Positions 59,821 to 64,000 of a DNA stretch of 64,000 bases are shown piece after piece. The stretch is from Bacteroidales bacterium. GTDB lineage: Bacteria; Bacteroidota; Bacteroidia; Bacteroidales; Bacteroidaceae. Both the position numbers and the translations under genes were made by a program. The DNA lies in the NCBI GenBank assembly GCA_004556745.1, contig SFFY01000001.1, forward strand, positions 62,001 to 126,000, read 5' to 3'. Each line of letters opens with the position of its first letter. Within the stretch, counting starts at the first letter, position 1. A model generated the notes under the pieces. It was not told the origin of the DNA. It saw only the letters and a list, made by a program, of their open reading frames with translations, and did not search any database.

Positions 59821-59925
59821 CATACGTTTTACGTAAGATAAAAGCCTTTTTCTGCGCAGATAAGTCCGATTTGTGTTTTTTTAGGAAAAGCGGCACGGTA
59901 TTATTCGGGCATTCTCAAAACGCCC
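59821..59925. other. Gap between the repeat and miaB
   Basis: Nothing clear is seen apart from TTCTGCGCAGAT at about 59850 and a half palindrome (AAAACGCCC) just after the miaB stop codon. Confidence 0.4.
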
Positions 59926-61245
59926 TTACAGGACTTCGCCTTTGAGCGTGGCAGAAGATGCGTCCGTGATGCGCACCGTGGCATATTGCCCCGGGCGCAG
60001 CGTGCCTCGGTCGAACACCACCACTTTGTTTTGCTCCGTACGGCCGAAGAGTTGTTCGCGCGAGCGTTTCGACGTGCCTTCTATCAGCACTTCATAAGTG
60101 TGGCCGATGCAGCGGCGGTTGCTTTCTGCAGAAAGTTCGTTTTGCAGCGCAATGAGTTCTTCGAGGCGGCGCACTTTGACCTCCTCCGGCACGTCGTCGG
60201 GGAGATGGCGGGCAGCGTAGGTGCCGGGGCGCTCGGAATATTTGAACATGAAAGCGGAGTCGTAGCCGCATTCGCGCATGAGCGAAAGCGAGAGGGCGTG
60301 GTCCTCCTCCGTCTCGCTGCAATAGCCGGCAAAGATGTCGGTAGAGAGGCCGCAGTCGGGCACGATGCGGCGGATGGCTGCCACGCGCTCCAAATACCAT
60401 TCGCGCGTGTACTTGCGGTTCATCAGTTTCAAGATGCGGTTGCTACCGCTCTGCACGGGCAGGTGTATGTGGCGGCACACGTTGGGCTCTTCGGCGATGA
60501 CGCGGAGCGTTTCGTCGCCCATATCCTTCGGGTGGCTGGTGGAGAAGCGGATGCGCATCTCGGGCACGGCGCGCGCCACGAGGCGCAGCAAAGCTGCAAA
60601 GTCCACTTCCTCCGTGCCGTTGTGCCGTCCACGGTAACTATTCACGTTCTGCCCGAGCAGGGTGACCTCTTTGTAGCCGCGTGCGGCGAGATCGCGCACT
60701 TCGGCGAGAATGCTCTCCACGTCGCGCGAGCGTTCGCGGCCTCGGGTGTAAGGCACGATGCAGTAGTGGCAAAAGTTGTTGCAGCCGCGCATGATGCTTA
60801 CGAAGCCGGAAATCTGCGGCCCGCAGAGCCTTTGCGGGATAATGTCGCGATAGGTCTCGGTGGTGGAAAGTTCAATGTTGATGGCCTTCTGCCCCAGTTC
60901 GGCCTGCGCTGCGAGGTCGGGCAGGGAGAGGTAAGCGTCGGGACCTGCCACGAGGTCAGCGCCGTAGTCCGTAAGCAGTTGTTCCTTCACGCGTTCTGCC
61001 ATGCACCCCAGCACGCCGATAATGAGTTTACGGCCCTTTCGGCGCAGGGCGTTGAGGGCTTCGAGGCGGTGAATGATTTTCTGCTCGGCGTTATCGCGCA
61101 CGGAGCAGGTGTTGAGAAACACGGCATTGGCATCTTCGAGGCTGTCAGTCGTTTCATAGCCCGCCATCTTCATCACGGAGGCCACCACCTCGCTATCCGC
61201 CACGTTCATCTGGCAGCCGTAAGTTTCGATAAATAATTTCTTCAT
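59926..61245 (-). CDS. miaB: tRNA-2-methylthio-N6-dimethylallyladenosine synthase
   Basis: MiaB is a radical-SAM methylthiotransferase that modifies A37 of tRNAs. The 439 residues have the N-terminal UPF0004 domain (ETYGCQMNVADSEVV, NTCSVRDNAEQK, GVLGCMAER; three cluster cysteines), the radical-SAM motif CNNFCHYCIVP, and a C-terminal TRAM domain. The frame extends upstream to 61329 through repeat sequence; the ATG ending at 61245 gives MKKLFIETYGC, the normal start. Octamer arrays and a palindrome lie upstream. Confidence 0.95.
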   Translation of the reverse strand: MKKLFIETYGCQMNVADSEVVASVMKMAGYETTDSLEDANAVFLNTCSVRDNAEQKIIHRLEALNALRRKGRKLIIGVLGCMAERVKEQLLTDYGADLVAGPDAYLSLPDLAAQAELGQKAINIELSTTETYRDIIPQRLCGPQISGFVSIMRGCNNFCHYCIVPYTRGRERSRDVESILAEVRDLAARGYKEVTLLGQNVNSYRGRHNGTEEVDFAALLRLVARAVPEMRIRFSTSHPKDMGDETLRVIAEEPNVCRHIHLPVQSGSNRILKLMNRKYTREWYLERVAAIRRIVPDCGLSTDIFAGYCSETEEDHALSLSLMRECGYDSAFMFKYSERPGTYAARHLPDDVPEEVKVRRLEELIALQNELSAESNRRCIGHTYEVLIEGTSKRSREQLFGRTEQNKVVVFDRGTLRPGQYATVRITDASSATLKGEVL

Positions 61246-61249
61246 GTAA

Positions 61250-61278
61250 TTAGTAGACGAGTAAACAAGTAAACGAGG
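61250..61278. repeat. Octamer array (GTARACRA)
   Basis: GTAGACGA, GTAAACAA and GTAAACGA lie immediately upstream of miaB. A second stretch is at 61366-61386 beyond the palindrome. Confidence 0.65.
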
Positions 61279-61312
61279 AGATTTTCGTGCAAGCGAGCGC
61301 AGAGCCGAACTT

Positions 61313-61340
61313 GGGCGGGCGTTTTGCAAAACGCCCCTAC
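61313..61340. repeat. GGGCGTTTTGCAAAACGCCCC palindrome, copy 6 (inverted)
   Basis: GGGCGGGCGTTTTGCAAAAC and the following GCCCCTACTGCC match the inverted copy at 54231. Octamer arrays flank it on both sides. Confidence 0.78.
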
Positions 61341-61398
61341 TGCCGAGCGCAGCCGAAAATCACGAAGTAAACAAGTAAACGAGTAGGGGCAATATCAA

Positions 61399-61431
61399 AA
61401 ATCCCCGCTGCGCTTGGCACGGCGGGGATTT
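61399..61431 (-). terminator. Terminator of rpsO
   Basis: AAATCCCCGC pairs with GCGGGGATTT; on the minus strand a T-rich stretch follows. It lies 24 bp after the rpsO stop codon. Confidence 0.82.
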
Positions 61432-61454
61432 GTCTTTTTTTGAAAGAGATTTTT

Positions 61455-61724
61455 TTACTTACGCAGACCGAGCGCCTTGACGATGTTGCGGTAGCGTTCG
61501 ATGTCGCGGCTCTTGAGGTAGTTGAGCAAAGCGCGGCGCTTACCTACGAGCTTAACGAGAGAGCGTTCTGTGGTATGATCTTTACGGTTGGCTCTCATGT
61601 GGTCCGTCAAATGGGCAATACGGTAAGAAAACAAAGCCACCTGGCTCTCAACGGAACCCGTGTCGGTGTTAGACTGTCCGTACTTGCCAAAGATCTCTTT
61701 CTTCTTTTCAGAATCCAAGTACAT
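61455..61724 (-). CDS. rpsO: 30S ribosomal protein S15
   Basis: S15 binds the central domain of 16S rRNA. The 89 residues are the standard length: KKKEIFGKYGQSNTDTGSVESQVALFS, HTTERSLVKLVGKRRALLNYLK and a basic C-terminus. The frame extends upstream to 61847, but the ATG ending at 61724 gives the family start MYLDSEKKKEI. It has its own promoter (61778) and terminator. Confidence 0.97.
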   Translation of the reverse strand: MYLDSEKKKEIFGKYGQSNTDTGSVESQVALFSYRIAHLTDHMRANRKDHTTERSLVKLVGKRRALLNYLKSRDIERYRNIVKALGLRK

Positions 61725-61777
61725 TGTGTGTGAAAGAATTAAGTTGTTAAAATATTGGTTTTGCTTGATAGCGGGTG

Positions 61778-61785
61778 CAAATTTA
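61778..61785 (-). promoter_or_regulatory. Promoter for rpsO
   Basis: CAAATTTA on the plus strand reads TAAATTTG. CAA at 61806-61808 (TTG) gives a -33 element with a 20-bp spacer. Confidence 0.68.
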
Positions 61786-61922
61786 CGCCTTTCCCGCTTA
61801 ACTGCCAAGTTTTTAGTAAGAAAATGCGCAAATGACGCAAAAGCCAAGTCCTCAAAACTTGCAGCGCTCGGTTTCCGTCATTATAATTCGGTGCAAAAGT
61901 TGCCTTGCTGCGTAGAAATACG

Positions 61923-61930
61923 TACATTTG
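61923..61930 (+). promoter_or_regulatory. Promoter for pyrE
   Basis: TACATTTG fits the -7 consensus, with TTG at 61900-61902 and a 20-bp spacer. It diverges from the rpsO promoter. Confidence 0.68.
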
Positions 61931-61984
61931 TGGCAGTGTGACATAAGCAACTTATTTTTATTCCAAATATAAACCCATATAAAT

Positions 61985-62617
61985 ATGAGTACCGTTGAAA
62001 AAATCTTTGCTGAAAAACTCCTGAGAGTCAAAGCCATCAAGTTGCAGCCCGAACAACCCTTCACGTGGGCAAGCGGCTGGAAATCGCCTTTCTATTGCGA
62101 CAACCGCAAGACGCTCGCTTTTCCCGCGCTGCGCACCTTCGTGAAACTCCAACTGAGCCGTATCGTGGCAGAACTGTATCCCGAAGCCGACGCCATTGCC
62201 GGCGTGGCAACGGGCGCAATAGCGCAAGGCGCTCTTGTGGCGGACGAACTCGCCCTGCCGTTTGCCTATGTGCGCTCCAAACCCAAAGACCACGGCATGG
62301 CCAACCTTATCGAAGGAGATTTGCAGCCGGGCATGAAGGTGGTGGTGGTAGAAGACCTCATCTCTACGGGCGGCAGTTCGCTCAAAGCCGTTGAGGCTCT
62401 GCGTCAGCACGGTTGTGAAGTGCTCGGCATGGTGGCAGCCTATACTTACGGCTTCCCCGTTGCAGAGGAAGCCTTTGCTGCCGCCGGCGTAACGCTGACC
62501 ACGCTCACCAACTACGAGGCCGTGGTGGAAACCGCGCTGCAAACGGGCTACATCGAGCAGAGCCACGTGCCTATGCTCGCCGCCTGGCGCAAAGACCCGG
62601 CAAATTGGATGAAATAA
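61985..62617 (+). CDS. pyrE: Orotate phosphoribosyltransferase
   Basis: PyrE joins orotate and PRPP to give OMP in pyrimidine synthesis. The 210 residues show FTWASGWKSPFYCDNR, AGVATGAIAQGALVAD and the PRPP loop VVVVEDLISTGGSS. It has its own promoter and lies 19 bp before the fucI start, so the two may be co-transcribed. Confidence 0.95.
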   Translation: MSTVEKIFAEKLLRVKAIKLQPEQPFTWASGWKSPFYCDNRKTLAFPALRTFVKLQLSRIVAELYPEADAIAGVATGAIAQGALVADELALPFAYVRSKPKDHGMANLIEGDLQPGMKVVVVEDLISTGGSSLKAVEALRQHGCEVLGMVAAYTYGFPVAEEAFAAAGVTLTTLTNYEAVVETALQTGYIEQSHVPMLAAWRKDPANWMK

Positions 62618-62636
62618 GACCTTAAAATCTAATACT

Positions 62637-64000
62637 GTGAACACATATCCCAAAATTGGCATACGCCCCACCATCGACGGACGGCAGGGCGGCGTGCGCG
62701 AAAGCCTTGAAGAAAAGACCATGGCATTGGCAAAGGCCGTGGCAGACCTTATTTCCTCAAATCTCAGAAACGGCGACGGCTCGCCTGTGGAGTGCGTCAT
62801 TGCCGACGGCACAATCGGTCGGGTTGCGGAAAGCGCAGCCTGCGCCGAGAAGTTCGAACGCGCCGGCGTGGGTGCCACGATCACGGTGACCTCCTGCTGG
62901 TGCTACGGTGCAGAGACCATGGACATGAACCCGCATTGGCCCAAGGCCGTGTGGGGCTTCAACGGCACAGAGCGCCCCGGTGCCGTGTACCTCGCCGCCG
63001 TGCTTGCCGCCCACGCCCAGAAAGGTTTGCCGGCATTCGGCATTTACGGGCACAACGTGCAGGACTTGGACGACAACTCCATTCCCACTGACGTGGCAGA
63101 GAAGATATTGCGCTTCGCCCGCGCCGCGCAGGCCGTAGCCACGATGCGCGGCAAGTCGTATCTCTCGATGGGCAGCGTCTCGATGGGTATCGCCGGATCT
63201 ATCGTCAATCCCGACTTCTTCCAGGAATATCTCGGCATGCGCAACGAGAGCATCGACCTCACGGAAATTATCCGCCGCATGACTGAGGGTATCTACGACC
63301 CCGAAGAATATGCCCGCGCCTATGCCTGGACGAAGCAGCACTGCATGCCCAACGAAGGCGACGACTTTAAGAACCGCCCAGAAAAGCGCAAGACGCGCGA
63401 ACAGAAGGACAGCGACTGGGAATTTGTGGTGAAGATGACGCTCATCATGCGCGACCTCATGCTGGGCAATCCGAAACTCAAAGGACTCGGATTCAAGGAG
63501 GAGGCACTCGGACACAACGCCATCGCCGCGGGCTTCCAAGGGCAGCGCCAGTGGACGGACTTCTACCCCAACGGCGACTTCCCCGAAGCACTGCTCAACA
63601 CGTCGTTCGACTGGAACGGTCGCCGCGAGCCGCTCACGCTTGCCACCGAGAACGATGCGCTCAACGGTGTGGCTATGCTTTTCGGCCACCTGCTCACAGG
63701 GCGCGCACAGATATTCAGCGACGTGCGCACCTATTGGAGTCCCGAGGCCGTGAAGCGCGTGACGGGACTGGAACTCAAAGGCCGCGCCGCCGGCGGCATT
63801 ATCCACCTCATCAACTCCGGCGCCACCACGCTCGACGGCACGGGCGCATCGAAGAATGTTGAGGGACAGCCTGTGATGAAGCCGCATTGGGAGATGACGG
63901 ATGCCGACATCGACGCCTGCTTGAAAGCCACCACGTGGTATCCCGCCGACCGCGACTACTTCCGAGGCGGCGGCTTCTCTTCCAACTTCCTCTCGGAGGG
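62637..64000 (+). CDS. fucI: L-fucose isomerase (5' part; runs off the window)
   Basis: FucI interconverts L-fucose and L-fuculose. About 454 residues are present and the C-terminus is beyond the window. The start is a GTG (MNTYPKIGIRPTIDGR). Family stretches include WGFNGTERPGAVYLAAVLAA, FGIYGHNVQDLDD, MGSVSMGIAGSIVNPDFF and GRAAGGIIHLINSGATTLDG. Together with the GH110-like enzyme and the discoidin protein it points to use of host or dietary glycans. Confidence 0.95.
   Translation, partial: MNTYPKIGIRPTIDGRQGGVRESLEEKTMALAKAVADLISSNLRNGDGSPVECVIADGTIGRVAESAACAEKFERAGVGATITVTSCWCYGAETMDMNPHWPKAVWGFNGTERPGAVYLAAVLAAHAQKGLPAFGIYGHNVQDLDDNSIPTDVAEKILRFARAAQAVATMRGKSYLSMGSVSMGIAGSIVNPDFFQEYLGMRNESIDLTEIIRRMTEGIYDPEEYARAYAWTKQHCMPNEGDDFKNRPEKRKTREQKDSDWEFVVKMTLIMRDLMLGNPKLKGLGFKEEALGHNAIAAGFQGQRQWTDFYPNGDFPEALLNTSFDWNGRREPLTLATENDALNGVAMLFGHLLTGRAQIFSDVRTYWSPEAVKRVTGLELKGRAAGGIIHLINSGATTLDGTGASKNVEGQPVMKPHWEMTDADIDACLKATTWYPADRDYFRGGGFSSNFLSE

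Noticed and set aside
1..64000. tRNA, rRNA or tmRNA genes
   Set aside because: I looked for TTCGANTC-type T loops and CCA-ending cloverleafs in the gaps by eye and found none; a tRNAscan run would settle this.

Overview
The window is a chromosomal segment of a GC-rich member of the Bacteroidota, most likely order Bacteroidales and possibly Prevotella- or Alloprevotella-like; genus cannot be settled from sequence alone. The evidence is: Bacteroidota-type promoters (-7 box TAnnTTTG, sometimes with TTG/TTTG about 20 bp upstream) before many genes; secreted proteins ending in short 'DLQGRR...GIYIVNGRKV' tails; the long three-domain form of IspG; a fused NAD(P)HX epimerase/dehydratase; and DUF4831, DUF4491 and DUF3472 proteins. 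No rRNA, tRNA, CRISPR array, transposase or integrase gene was seen.

Layout. 531-5589: formate-THF ligase, a lipoprotein and class I fumarase. 5745-11748: sigma-54, a PAP2-like membrane protein, a large secreted DUF3472/discoidin protein and TcdA. 11868-20390: ParC, PurE, IspG, a rhomboid protease, an exo/endonuclease-phosphatase protein and class II aldolase. 20898-30314: PNPase, superoxide reductase, an acetyltransferase, RfbA, a secreted protein, a HAD protein, Nnr and a DUF4831 protein. 30348-37212: a GH110-like beta-helix enzyme, ferritin, AsnB, ComM and a TlpA-like lipoprotein. 37304-46067: a TPR lipoprotein, Lgt, YchF, an Lrp/AsnC regulator, a DUF4491 protein, a C26-M19 peptidase fusion, an M28/glutaminyl-cyclase-like lipoprotein and SufE. 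46182-53796: SbcD-SbcC and PEP carboxykinase. 54301-58562: an accessory four-gene cassette. 58651-64000: ROK glucokinase, MiaB, S15, PyrE and the 5' part of L-fucose isomerase.

The most interesting locus is 54301-58562. An ECF-like sigma factor overlaps a gene that fuses an anti-sigma-like N-terminus, a C39-like cysteine-protease fold and a RyR (ryanodine receptor repeat) domain. That gene overlaps a membrane protein with two TrkA-like Rossmann regions and a divergent RyR-like C-terminus, and a stand-alone RyR protein follows 12 bp later. The spacing indicates one transcript. The arrangement suggests a sigma-controlled membrane sensor/effector system, possibly used in stress or conflict. The domain calls are read by eye and the function is inference.

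The intergenic regions are unusually rich in dispersed structured repeats: three arrays of a 17-bp palindrome repeated every 21 bp; three copies of a roughly 170-220 bp nested palindrome built on GACAAC/GTTGTC; six GGGCGTTTTGCAAAACGCCC-type palindromes; octamer arrays (GTARACRA) that often form inverted pairs; a promoter-carrying repeat in front of fhs, ychF and the ROK gene; a 60-70 bp hairpin element in two copies; and a nested inverted repeat at 149-351. Together they look like a set of non-autonomous elements and/or protein-binding arrays.
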